A stretch of 64,000 nt of DNA from Taudactylus pleione (Eukaryota; Chordata; Amphibia; Anura; Myobatrachidae): NCBI GenBank assembly GCA_031769625.1, contig JAUIMM010000200.1:55946001-56010000 (forward strand), given 5' to 3'. Both the position numbers and the translations under genes were made by a program. The notes beneath the pieces were generated by a model, which had not been told where the DNA came from, made no database searches, and saw only the letters and a program-made list of their open reading frames with translations. This document shows, one piece after another, positions 22,350 through 33,720 of this stretch (the stretch's first letter is position 1; every line of letters begins with the position of its first letter).

Positions 22350-23360
22350 ATTATATAGCATGTTAACAGTTGGATTTTAACCTTTGGACCCTGGTACTAA
22401 CTGGTCAGGGATACCAGTAGGGCCTAACACTACAAAGTACTGCTGAGGCATCACTCAAAGGACAGAGTGGTTTTTGAGGTTTTACTTAGCTGAGAACATG
22501 AAGAATAGGTGTTCTGGCTTGCTGCTCAGTAGCGAGCACGATATCAAGAAGTACATTGGTTAGATACAGTAGGTACTCTGAGCTTTTGGAATAATGTATC
22601 AACCAACCTAAAATGGTCAGAGATGCACTGATGTCCATGCAGCACAATCACTTCCCATTAAACCCCAATTCAAGGATCATCTTGTTGCACATGGAGCTCT
22701 TGGAGATAAATCCATTAGTCCGGTACCTAAAGTGAGTGCTTGTGTAACACAAAACCACTTTCCAGATCCAGAAGAGGAAAGAGGTTTAGCTAAAATAAAT
22801 GGGGGAATGGCGGTCATGGTTACCAGCAGCTGACTGTCTTAAGATGTTCACAGTGGCTAATTCATCTGTTATGTTTCCATCTTGCACTGTCTCTCCCCAG
22901 TAGCAGTTGCACAGACCACCAGTGGCTGCTTTAAGATTGAAAGTTGATATTGCTTCTGCCATACAGTAGCCACACCCACTTTCCCCAACACCACCGGTGA
23001 CCGTATGTACTTTTATTTCTGCACAACTCATGCAATGAAAGTTTGGGACCATATTTACCTTCCATTTCATGTGACTATAAGCAAACCCCACCTCCCCAAC
23101 CCATACCATGAGGCATACATTTAATTACTAGTACCTCTAGTACGGTAAAATGCAATTAGACTGTACAGTAATTCACCATATGTTTATATTTGTTTAATGA
23201 TTTTGTAATGTACTTTTATAAGGCAATAATTATTCTCATTATGTGACATATCTTCTAGCACACCTATCATACTGTATTATTCATTGTTATTATTACATGT
23301 AAAAATCAATGATAGTACTAATTATATAATGTTAAATGAAAATGCTTTGGATATTATTCA
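22350..23360. other. No recognisable feature
   Basis: AT-rich sequence without recognisable repeats or genes. Confidence 0.45.
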
Positions 23361-23369
23361 TAATGTTAG

Positions 23370-24183
23370 CCATTGCGCATGTGTGTAAGCTGCACTGCGC
23401 ACACACAGCGATTTATTTTGCGATTACGCCCCCACACAGAGGATTCACTTGTAAAGTGAGTGACAGGTAGTCAGCCTTTTGTGGAGGAACAGTAACAGGG
23501 TGCAAACGCAGCGTGTCAGGACCATTTAAACGCCGGTTCATAGGTGTGCATAAATTAGTCATTGCGATCTCCTTCGCAGCATGAGAGTCTTCTGCATATC
23601 AGGAGAGACGCAGTGTTTGCTGCTGGTCAGACTTACTCAGAAGCTGCATGGCTGCCAGATTTGTGTTGATGTTCCCGATGGTCACGCTAATGCATGTCAT
23701 CTGACAGATGTGACGGAATGCTTGGGGATGCTTTGGAGCCATTTGCATATTTGCATTATTGTGATCCATGAAAGATCGCAGCTGTGTTGGCATTAGCATC
23801 CGGCAGGGTCGGACTGGCCCACAGGTGTACAGGGGAAATTCCTGGTGGGTCCCACTGCCTGAGGGCCCCACCCCCTTCTCCAGGGGTTAGAAACTTGGTG
23901 AGGCAGGATCATGGATGAATTTGGATGCTTGGAAATTACACCAAGATTAGTCCTCCTGCCAATCAAAGTGTGTGGTCCTGGCACACTCTGCCCCCATCAT
24001 TATAAAGTGCCCCTGCACTTTGCATGCACTCTCTAATGGTTGGCCAAGTCCCTCTTTGGTGGCTAGTCACACCACCTCTAGGGGCTGGCCACACCACTCA
24101 AGCTTGGGCCCCTACCATTGCATTCCCAGGTGGGCCCTTCATGTCCCAGTCCGACGCTGGCATCCGGATTTGAATCAGGCCCT
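23370..24183. mobile_element. MITE with TGAATCAGGCCCT right end, split by a hAT MITE
   Basis: The right terminus TTGAATCAGGCCCTAT (around 24171-24184) also ends the repeats at about 31830 and 63855. The element is interrupted at 23804-24159. The left boundary is not sharply visible. Confidence 0.6.
23804..24159. mobile_element. hAT-type MITE, 356 bp, TSD GCATCCGG
   Basis: The ends CAGGGTCGGACTGG and, inverted, CAGCGTCGGACTGG match with one difference. A perfect 8-bp duplication GCATCCGG flanks it at 23796-23803 and 24160-24167. It is nested in the 23370-24183 repeat. Confidence 0.93.
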
Positions 24184-24429
24184 ATATACTGTACAATAAT
24201 GAATCGAAAATAGTGACTTGCAAGTGTGTGCTATCATATTAGTACGGGGACTGATCCCTTTACTGGCTACTTTCACAGCACAAATTGGTCTGCCTTCAGA
24301 TGGTAGAGATTGTTCATATATCAAAATTCCATCCTAGCATGTTAGATACACTTAAAAATCATACTGATGAGCTATTATACAGGCTTTGGTGGTGATCTAC
24401 TCATACACCTTTCAGATCAAAATGCCAGG

Positions 24430-24750
24430 TCGTACTCTTTATTTTGAATGGGGGCCCAACCCGCATGCGACCCGGCTCCCACGGGTGCAGTGCCAGCGCT
24501 TGGAGATGAGATATTCTCCTACTGTATGCTGTAAATGGATCCCGGGTCAAACGATACAGGTAACTCGTTTACAATGCACCACGACCTGGGTAAATACAGG
24601 GTTCAACCCTTGTAACTACCCAGGTTGAAATGCCGGTTTGCTCGACCCATGATTTTTTTAAGGACCCTTTCAAACTAAGCAAAATCCCGGGTTGCTGCGT
24701 GTTCACGTGCAATAACCCGGGATATTGCTGCTAGTCTGAAATTGGTATCA
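24430..24750. mobile_element. Intact relative of the 13165-14725 MITE
   Basis: Contains GACCCGGCTCC, TTTACAATGCACCACGACC, CTACCCAGGTTG and AAGGACCCTTTCAAAC in the same order as the split copy. Many CCCGGG-like half palindromes give it self-complementarity. Confidence 0.6.
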
Positions 24751-25800
24751 CAAAGTATAAAACTGAAGTATCTCATATCAATTATTTAGGTATTTGCCTT
24801 AATTGCCTGAATTGCACTGGATCAAACAGAATTTCTGAATGGTTGCTGTGGATTACTGGATATTTGCACTGTTTTATAAATTGATCCAATTTATCCAATT
24901 TATCTTCGATCTTCAACATTACCTGGAGATTAAAAAACAAACAAAAAAAACAGTTTTGTCATCAAAAGCGAAAACGCCATTTTTCTTTAAAAGATGTTCA
25001 TAGAATCATTTAGGTTAAGGAACATTTGATAGTCTACGGCAATGATTAATTAATTGAATAATTTCTGTGTGAGAAAAAATAGTTTCCTACTGCTGCGACA
25101 TGCCACTTACAATCAGTTTATGAGATGAAAATGTCCACTAATTAATTAAAATGTCAGCTGCTAACGTTGCCTGGGTCACATTTTCACAAATCAACAAACA
25201 TTAATTTTAATCTCTTTACTTGATTGTAAGCCTTAATTTACCTATGTTACATTTTCACAAATTAACAAATATTACTTTCAGTCTCTTTACTTGAGTGCAA
25301 TCCAGATATAAATCTCACTGAGACTGGTTCAAAGTAACACATTTTGTTAATAGTAACAGCATGTAACACATTGCAGTCTCCAAGTAATATGAAAATAATA
25401 TTTTTAAAGTCTTGTAAAAGAGGATGAAAACTATTCACGTTCCCTTGTTAGTAGTTTCTAGTTTAGGTTACACCATGGTATAGTTCCAGTATATTTCTCA
25501 AGATGAATACGATCCAAAGGTTAATTTTATATAAATAATGTACAGTATATCAGAGGTAATTGGTATGGAATGGGGAGGCACTATCAACAATAAGAAAATA
25601 AGCACCAAAGGATCGAGCATGTTGATAAAACATAAAAATAGGAGTAGTTGTGTTTACAAATATATATATACAAGTATATAGAAATGCTGGAAGGCTTACG
25701 GTCTTATACTTATAAAAGCACTTAAAAGCCACACCCCTGCAATGTGAATAAACAATGACAAAATTATTTTTTTGTATTCAGGATAATTTTAACAACACTT
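24751..25800. other. No recognisable feature
   Basis: AT-rich DNA. TTTTCACAAATYAACAAA occurs twice (about 25181 and 25252) inside a short diverged local duplication; otherwise nothing is visible. Confidence 0.5.
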
Positions 25801-25804
25801 CCCA

Positions 25805-25985
25805 AGTGGCGTCACAATAGGGGTGCGGGGGGTGCGGGCAGCACCGGGGTGTCACCCTCTGAAGGAGTGAAACCAAAAATGTCACATTCTCTTGCAGCAC
25901 TCGGCTCCTGTCGCAGGATGAGCCTACAGTGCAGACACAGGCCTCTGGGGGCAGCCCAGCATCTGCGGGCTCAGCTCCGTACTTC
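25805..25985. repeat. Second copy of the CAGTGGYGTCAC repeat
   Basis: Diverged alignment to 15410-15545, starting AAGTGGCGTCACAATAGGGG. No target duplication is visible. Confidence 0.5.
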
Positions 25986-26070
25986 AATAAATAAATTGGT
26001 TAGTTGGTATAAAAATCTGGATAAAGTGGCGATAGAACAAGCTCCTAATAGTGTAATACAATACAGTACG

Positions 26071-26516
26071 GGCTCCATTTACTAACGAAACATTAACCCT
26101 TTAACGCTCGCTAAAGGGGTCATGCCACCTTTCTGCATTTATTAAACAGCACTAATCTAAGATTAGCGCTGTTTTCACAGCATCGCTCTCGCCATCTTTT
26201 AGATGGTGAGAGCGATGCAGTCTCCATTGCCGGCAATGGAGACCCGGTGGTGCCTTCCCAGCTTCAGGGAAGCCTTCCAGGCACTGTCAGGTCCTTGTGT
26301 CACGCACATGGGCAGACGGACTGTCGCGCATGCGCATAACACTGGGGCCCCGTTGCTGGCAGCGTTAGGCTGCCAGCAGCTCAGAAGAGCACGAGAACTT
26401 CGCGGGACCTCGCCGGAGGAGTAAGTATTAATAAATACTAGTGGCATTTTCGTTTGTATCACAGTGATCCTAAAATTGCCACTGATATTTTCGTTTGTTT
26501 ATAAATGGGGCCCTAC
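26071..26516. mobile_element. Hairpin-chain MITE with GGGCYCCATTTA ends
   Basis: The left end GGGCTCCATTTACTAAC is inverted as AAATGGGGCCC at the right. Interior hairpins include an 18-bp stem with one mismatch around 26181-26219, a perfect 24-bp palindrome at 26220-26243, and GCTGGCAGC/GCTGCCAGC near 26355-26380. The element ends 5 bp before the target duplication of hAT copy C. Confidence 0.7.
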
Positions 26517-27029
26517 ATATGGTAATTATTAGAGATGTGCGCTGACCCCGTGTTTTGGTTTTGGATCTGGATCCCCCTGGTTTTGGATCTTAATCTGGTT
26601 TTGGATTTTTTTCCTTGGTGTTTTGTTTTTCGGTTTTGGTTTTGGATATAAACAGCTAAAAGCACATAATTTGGGCCTGTTTTTGTTCCTACAGTATTAT
26701 TAGGCATTTTTAACCACCTCACAGCTCACAATCTTGATTTCACTATATATAGGCCAAAGGCTGCAGCGAGCTGACTGGCAAAAGTACAGTAAGTGACAGA
26801 GCAGCGGCACAAACGCACAGCAATTTAAAAAAATATAGGACATCTATGAAACATTGCCACACAGCAGTGGCAGACAGGATGGCAGTTTATAAACCATAAT
26901 AATGTCAGTCGGCAATGCCCCAAATTGTGCAAAATGTAAAGGAAAGAGGTGCAGGATGGAATTGTCCCTCCCACCCACTCTTATGTGGGATATTAAAAAG
27001 GCCCTTCACAGTTTAACAAACCAAGCACT

Positions 27030-28999
27030 TTAACGACTAGGATTGACACTTTCGTGGCTGAACTCCTTGGTTTGTATGGGTCCCCACAAAACATTTTTTG
27101 GAAGGACTACTTCAATTATTAAGGAAGAGGTTGATGATGAGGGTGTTGGTGGTGGAGATTGCATGTGCTGGTCCAAACTTGTAGCTGATACTGGACTGCT
27201 TGTTATTAATTTACAAATTATAATTTTGTTAAACAAATTGCATGAACTCGCTGCAAATGACGTAACAGGGAGGAGGTGCCTAGATGGTTAACTTCCCTTC
27301 CTCTGCTAACTTTGGCTTTACAAATGGAACAGATGCCTTCACAACTGTTGTCAGAATTTAGATTAAAATAATTCCACACCCAACAATGTAATTAGATATG
27401 TTCAGCTAAACATTATAAACATATTTTCTTATTGTGATAGTTTATAATGATTCATGACTTGACCCTGTTGTCAACCATTGAACTGATATATAATAATTAT
27501 TGTATATCTTTTTTTATGTATATTGAATACAGTTTTTCAATAATAAAGAAAAAAAAGAAAAAAAAATTTAAATAAAAAATAATTCCACACCCAAGACTTG
27601 GCTTTTCTGGCTTTCTTTTTATCATTAGCAAGAACTGCTGCCACTGGTGGCTGATTTATGCAAACACATCCTCATCATCATCATTCACTTTAGTGTCAGA
27701 TAGGACACAAATTTCCCCCTCATCCTCCTTTTGCATTTCCTCCACACTATCATCCTAATTTTTTATTATTTCACCATCTAATACTTGCACAGTTGTCATG
27801 GCATCAGTGATCCACTGTGAAACTGAGTGACAGATGTTATACTTACTTCTTCTATCAAAAGCCTGTTTAATAGTCAATTGTTTTTTTCAAATTACTATTA
27901 GTAGTAGTCTTCTTGGTCCCTTTCTGGGATGAAGATCCACCCCCAGCAGCAGCAACAGGCGTAGCATTCAAGGATCCTTCGGAGGAATCACAGATAGAGA
28001 GGATTCAGTCATGCTTATGAAATTTGATGCAGGACTACTTCCAATCACGAATGCAGGCGCTTGGATCCAGATAGAAGGGAGCAGCTAGGTGACACTGGAC
28101 TGATTGTTGTTGGTTTTTTGTCCCCAAAGTTTTAGAATTTGAAATACCCTTTCCAATTTGATGAATGCACTGCAAGTCATGTAACAGGGAAGAGGTTCCA
28201 AGATGGTTAAGGTCCTTACCTCTACTCAATGTTACTTGCCAGTGGTTACAAATGGCTTAGCAATGGTTGTCCGGATTTGGGTGGAAATAATTCCATACAT
28301 GAGAAGTGGATTTTTTGGGCCTTTGCCCAGGAATGCCAACAATGGGATTTTTCCACCATGGGCAACAACTGTTGCCTGATTTACAGTTTTTACACAAACA
28401 TCCTCGCCATCAACATCTTCATCATCATCAACATCCTCATGATCCGTGCTGTTATCGCCAACTAGATAAATATCCTCCTCATCCTCCTCATGCAATTCCA
28501 CAGAAGCATCCTCAATTTCTACCTCAGAAGGCACACAAATGGTGGAAGGAAGATCCTCTTCAAGTACAGTATTACTAGAAAAGTCAGGCTCACACATGGC
28601 AACAGTGGACACACTTAGACTCTCCTCGGGGATTTGTGATTTTTCAGAGCACACAGTTGGTTCTGGTGTCATACTCATCTTAACAATTTTTATTTTTTTT
28701 GTACCTCACCTACAAGCAGAGGGGCTTAAATCGTCACTAGAACCACCAGTCATAAATTATGTAGTGAATGGCATATTGCCAATTTTTTGTTTCTCTAAAG
28801 CTGACTTAGCTTTAAATCTTTTTTGCTTTAACAGGGTAAAAGTAGATTTTTTTAGCCTGACTTTTTGGCCTGACTTAAGCCCTGGTACATCGGCCTTCAT
28901 AGATGACGTTGATGGCCTTGCATCGCCATAATGACTGCTGCCGGCAGCTACAAACCTGGTATGTGGATCCTGCTCTCCAGTCATGTGACTGTCCTCCAT
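27030..28999 (-). pseudogene. hAT N-terminal coding region with two BED modules and no catalytic core (copy C)
   Basis: The likely start is at 28999 (MEDSHMTGEQD), followed by a region matching the PSTSSxKAD and KKxTF segments of copies A and B. The frame at 28678-28232 holds the acidic linker. The first BED module (about 28270-28130) keeps RGKDLNHLGTSSLL, but its second zinc-binding Cys is replaced by Trp. Relics of the Ser-rich linker and of the ITEALTAMLVLD segment follow, to about 27770. The sequence then returns to an acidic linker and a second BED module (about 27700-27250) with CSICKAKVSRGREVNHLG, Cys pair intact. A Pro/Ser linker (PPTPSSSTSSL) leads directly into the 3' region. Many stops and frameshifts are present. 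Confidence 0.8.
27384..27575 (+). mobile_element. 5'-truncated L1-type tail with 19-bp TSD
   Basis: A 192-bp insert ends in an A-rich tail after AATAAAG and is flanked by identical 19-bp sequences (27365-27383 and 27576-27594, beginning AAAATAATTCC). This is the signature of target-primed reverse transcription. It splits the second BED module of copy C. Confidence 0.85.
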
Positions 29000-29029
29000 A
29001 CTCACTACGCACACAACAGCACACAAAAA

Positions 29030-29600
29030 AATTGTTGTTTTTATTTTTTGGGCAGCCGCCCTTGACAGACAACAGCACAGCACCCCTGCGCAGCTATGCC
29101 GATGACAGTGACAGCCAGGTGTGGCTGACACGCACGCAAAAAAAATGGGGGGGCAGCAGCCATTGACAGACAGCAGCACAGCACCCCTGCACAGCGACGC
29201 CGATAACAGTGACAGCCAGGTGTGGCTGACATGTACATAAAAAAAAATTTTGGTTTCATTTTTTGGGCAGCAGCCCTTGACAGACAGCAGCACAGCACCC
29301 CTGCACAGCTACGCCGATGACAGTGACAGCCAGGTGTGGCTGACACACACACAAAAAAATTGTTGGTTTTATTTTTGGGGCAGCAACCCTTGACAGACAG
29401 CAGCACAGCACCCCTGCGCAGCTAGTTATGCCGATGACAGGTGTGGCTAGCACACCACACAAGAAAAACTGTTTATATATTTTTTAACACTGGGTGAACC
29501 CCTGAAAGGGGCAGCAGCCCCTTAACAGACAGCAGCACAGCACCCCTGCACTGATGACAAGTGTGGCTAACACAATTTTTTTTTTTTTAAATCACACTGG
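29030..29600 (-). repeat. Tandem monomer array upstream of the transposase start (copy C)
   Basis: CAGCAGCACAGCACCCCTG or close variants start at 29071, 29171, 29285, 29398 and 29530. There are about five monomers of roughly 113 bp, each with a T-run and GTGTGGCTGACAC. The monomer is unrelated in most positions to that of copies A and B but occupies the same place. Confidence 0.88.
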
Positions 29601-29699
29601 GGGTGGGTGAAGAACACCCCTGAAGGCAGAGCACCCCCTGGACAACACAGCACTACAGCCAGCCAGCTCCTCTATAAACAACAGATAGCAAAGAGATCC

Positions 29700-31028
29700 C
29701 TTTATATAGGCACTAGTAATAATTAAAAATACTGATCATACAGCTGTGAGGAGTTGTGTCAAAACTCCTAGTGAAGTTCACAAGAACTGAAAGAAATATG
29801 GATATAGTACACAGTGCAAAAGATCAGTACTTGTGACTCAAATAAAAATATAATACTATATTTAAAATACAATAGTTTTTAATGATAAATATAAGTCAGA
29901 CTTGGATGTTAGTCAATTTAGAAAACACAAATAAAAGCAGGAGTAAACAACAATACAATGCTGAAATGATGTCAATACTATCATACATACAATATATTGT
30001 CAGTAAATGTGATCCAGATAATTTGAAAATGAGATATTGGTGTCCTCTTGGAAGTTTTCCTATATTGCTAACCAAGAAGGATAATATCCCAATGTTAGAT
30101 CAATAAACCCAGCACGCTGAAGAAGGTTTTATATGGATGAAGGTGAGTGCTAGATGAATGAGAAAGCTCTCACCTATATGTAACAGATCGATGTCCAGTA
30201 GTGGGGCTCTGTCTCTGAAGGTGGCGGTGTGTAGCCACGTGTGTCTCCATCTCCTGGCCAGTGCACGGAAGCGGGTCACATCAGTGAGGTTCCCAATGAA
30301 GCAGATGCAGCAATATGAACAGCCGCGTGTGTCTCTAGCCCCCGGCCAATGCACGGGGGCGAGTCACTTCAGTGTTGATCCAGGTAAAGATGATGTGGCG
30401 AGGGATCTATATCTGGTCAAGGCACGGAAGTCGGTCACATCAGTGATCCCCAATGTAACAAATACAACAGTGTGTCGAGCCCTGTTGGATAGAAACTGTC
30501 AGCTGGGTGAATAAAGATGACTGCAATGCAGTACTGCAATCACCGGCTGTCTGCTGGATGAGAGCATTTGGATGATAGTGGTCAGTACTGTGAGTTTTCT
30601 CCTGCTTGTATAAAACAGCGGCAGTCCCTGACGCGTTTCCCCCTGGTTCATCCCATGGCTTCATCATCTTTATTCAGCACTGTGAGTTTTCTCCTGCTTG
30701 TATAAAACAGCGGCAGTTTCTGATGCGTTTCCCCCTAGTTCATCCCACGGCTTCGTCATCTTTATTCACCCAGCTGAGAGTTTGTATCCAACGGGGCTCA
30801 ACACACTGTTGCATTTGTTACATTGTGGATCACTGATGTGACCGACTTCCGTGCCTTGGCTGGATATTGGAGACATATGCGGCTAGATCCCTTGCTACAT
30901 CATCTTTACCTGGATCAACACTGAAGTGACTCACCCCCGTGCATTGGCCGGAGGCTAGAGACACACGCGGCTGTTCATATTGCCGCATCCGCTTCATTGG
31001 GAACCTCACTGATGTGACCTGCTTCCGT
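29700..31028. mobile_element. Large foldback insertion inside hAT copy C
   Basis: About 30254-30520 is the inverted complement of about 30765-31028 at high identity, for example GTCACATCAGTGAGGTTCCC on the left arm and its complement near 31000. The central loop has a direct repeat of an 80-90-bp block containing GCGTTTCCCCC. The section 29700-30250 appears to belong to the same insertion; its left limit is approximate. Confidence 0.75.
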
Positions 31029-31077
31029 GAAAACCCGAGTCGACTCGGATATGCCTCGGATCCCCGAAGTTCGGGTC

Positions 31078-31102
31078 GGTTCGGTTCTCAGGGAACCGAA
31101 CC
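31078..31102. repeat. Subterminal hairpin at the 5' end of hAT copy C
   Basis: A 10-bp perfect stem (GGTTCGGTTC at 31078-31087 with 31093-31102), 12 bp from the element end. It corresponds in position to the hairpins of A, B and D. A 14-bp perfect palindrome lies just inside it at 31035-31048. Confidence 0.85.
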
Positions 31103-31344
31103 CACTCATCTCTAGTAATTATCTCTATAGTGACATGCGTAGCAGAACAACACACTTTTTTTTTAGAGCATATCACCAGAACTTGATTTCTCAGGAATGA
31201 CATGGCTCCCCTGTTACATATTCTCTTATATGTGATCGATTCTTGTCATAGATTTTACAAGGGCAAAACAAAAGCCATAAATAGTGTAAAATGATCTGGT
31301 AATCTAGATATTAAAGGGGATAAAATATATTCATACCAGAAGTA

Positions 31345-31832
31345 CGTTCTTTGGACCTGATCGATGGTGTGTAAGGCGCATGCATATGCAGCGCAGTGTG
31401 CGTGCACAAGTTAGCATTGTGCTCGCTTTGCGATCACTCAAGCAGAATAAAAGCCATCGCAGAGTGAGTGACAGGCTGTGAGCGTTTGGGGGGTGGTGAC
31501 GGAGAAACGCAGACGTGGCTGTCCATTTGAACTCCGTTTCCTGGACGTGCATAAATTAGCCACTGAGACAGCATACGCAGCTTGTGGTACTCACTGCGTT
31601 CAACAAGACTTGCAGTTTCTGCGACAGGTCAGACCTTCTGTAATTCTGCGTGAGGGACCGATGTATACGCAGGACTACAAGGTATTACGGATGTGAAATA
31701 GCGGTAGTGGGCGTTTCTATGCTGGCTGTGCGACGGCTTTGCGATTGCAATCATTAGCATATTTTTGCAGCAGACCTCCATGCAATTACGGAGCTGCGAT
31801 TGCAATAGCGATCCATACTGAATCAGGCCCTT
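31345..31832. mobile_element. MITE with TGAATCAGGCCC end (second copy)
   Basis: The left end GGACCTGATCGATGG resembles the inverse of the right end CATACTGAATCAGGCCC. The interior has GCGATTGCAAT and its mirror, and an ATAAATTAGCCACTGAGA segment also seen near 23550. Confidence 0.6.
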
Positions 31833-32540
31833 TGTTGCTTATAATTTATGTTGTATAATTACCAATCCTCCAACCAGGACTCATAAATTACCAATCTCTA
31901 TCCAACCAGGACTCATAAATGGAACATGTATATATAAAGAGACATCTCCATAATGCAGTATGTAAATTTAAAAATGGGAACATTAAATACCACACATAAA
32001 GACATACATAGTTATAGCTTATCTGTTTCAAAGAATGTGGAAGCAGTTTAAAATTCCAAGAGGGGATAATTCATCAGGAAATCGTATAGTCCAACAAAGT
32101 CCACAACACAAGTCCACAACACCTCCACCTACCTCCTCCATATTGTGGACTTTGTTTGACTATACTTAGCAACCACTATCATTAACTAGTGATTATTGTT
32201 AGAGACCTGGGATTGAGCTCACACATGTATGGCGCTTCACCATGTGATCTACTTTCCGCATAGTCTTTGTTTTGATAGATTTGAATATTTGTTTTTTTTA
32301 CTTTACACCATTTGTTTATATGTTTACTGGGTTTAGCAACATCACTTCCAGCACGGCAGAATCAACATTTCTTCCCCACTCCAGAAGAGAAGTGTTTGGG
32401 TTCCACTTTCTGGTTTGTGATGAGCGGCACAAGGAGGTGGTGGGGAGCATTGGGTGTGAAACTCAGATGACTGTATTTTGCAAATAGCATTTGTTATTTA
32501 AGCCATTGCCCTGCATTATTCACTATGGCTGACCCTTGAC
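31833..32540. other. No recognised element
   Basis: Contains a short tandem duplication of AACCAGGACTCATAAATT (about 31871-31918) and a GTCCACAACACA duplication near 32099. Nothing else is recognised. Confidence 0.45.
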
Positions 32541-33720
32541 CTACACGTCTCCGTGCTCCGAGGCATGTGGTTATGTAGTGACTGAGTATTCTCCTTGGGG
32601 TCCACTAGTATCCTCATGTGTGTGTTCTGGTTACCATTAGCGTGGACATGGACGCTGCAATGTTGGTTCATGTCATCGAACAAGTATCCTCCAATAGTAG
32701 CCTACGGTCGGCCAGCTGTCTCATTCGACCAATGACTAGCTACCTAAGGGTATTTAAACCTGACTCTTGGTGCAGGAAGTTGCCTGTGCAACTTCGCTTC
32801 TCTTGTGGTTACTCGCTGAGACTGCGTTCCAAGGCTCACACTTTTCTGACGTATTTCTACTAGTTGCAAAACCTGAGTATAACATCTTTACCCAGCATCT
32901 GGTTACTCACTAGTTAACATCTCTAATCAGCGTCTGGATACTCACCAGTTAACATCTCCATTCAGCGTCTGGATATTCACCAATAAGCACCTCTATTCAG
33001 CATCTGAGTGCTCACCAGTTAAATAATCTATTTAGCGTTTGGAGACTCACCAGTTAACACCTCTAATCAGCATCTGAAATTCACTGACGGCTGCCAACAC
33101 AACCTTGTATCCAAAGTTGTTCCAGTTACACTGCTATTGAGCGTCTGGATACTGATCACCTTGCAAATATCTCCTAGCTGTATCATCGCTAGTTTGAGTC
33201 TGACTGCTGATACCAGTTCCTTACCACCTGTATCTGGTCCTCTAGTGTACTGTGTTCTTTTGTCTTCTGCTTTTCCCAGGTACCTACTCTAGGGGCCGCG
33301 TCCTGTTCACTCGGTGCTGCAAAAACCCTTATGGGATGATATCAAAGGGAGATATGTATGACCCCTAGCTTCTCTATGGTGCTAATTAGCAACCTTGGTT
33401 GTCAGACCATCTGTGAGATTCTGATAAAAGGTGGTATGTCCGTTTCTCTAGTCAGTCCCTCTTTCACTGTCTGGGAAGCAGGTTAGAGTCTGCAGAGAAA
33501 GACCATTGCATGTATTTGAAAGTGCTGTGCTAAATACTGTTTTGTGCATTGATCATTAGGTACTTCCACCTTGAGAGAGGGAATTGTATGTTAGTTAGAG
33601 CTGGACAGACTAGGACTTTTCTTTATGTTTTATGCTTTTGTTTATTTTATGCTTCCCAATAAAACTAGCTGCGGTTACTTGTACAGAGGCACTGGACTAG
33701 TGTGCTGTTGACAAAACAAC
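32540..33720 (+). repeat. Candidate LTR-like or other unclassified repeat
   Basis: Has a TATTTAAA box near 32750, a GCAGGAAGTTGCCTGTGCAACTTC hairpin just after it, and an AATAAA signal near 33658. I found no paired terminal repeat or target duplication, so an LTR is only one possibility. Confidence 0.25.
32879..33090. repeat. Degenerate 35-bp tandem array, about six units
   Basis: The unit reads approximately AGTTAACATCTCTAATCAGC followed by GTCTGGATACTCACC, with substitutions in each copy. Confidence 0.8.

Larger units (their letters stand above)
26530..31114 (-). mobile_element. hAT transposon copy C, deletion derivative, TSD GTAATTAT
   Basis: The left end TAGAGATGTGC and inverted right end TAGAGATGAGT are flanked by perfect GTAATTAT at 26522-26529 and 31115-31122. 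Order on the minus strand: 5' end with subterminal hairpin (31078-31102), a large foldback insertion, a monomer array of about 113 bp (29030-29600), and N-terminal transposase coding with two BED modules, itself hit by an L1 tail. A short 3' region follows. The catalytic RNase H core present in copies A and B is absent. The sequence is much diverged from A and B, so it belongs to a separate subfamily. Confidence 0.93.

Noticed and set aside
21921..22380. Overlapping frames of about 110 codons on both strands
   Set aside because: Caused by the symmetrical hairpin-chain MITE; the mirrored sequence gives frames on both strands.
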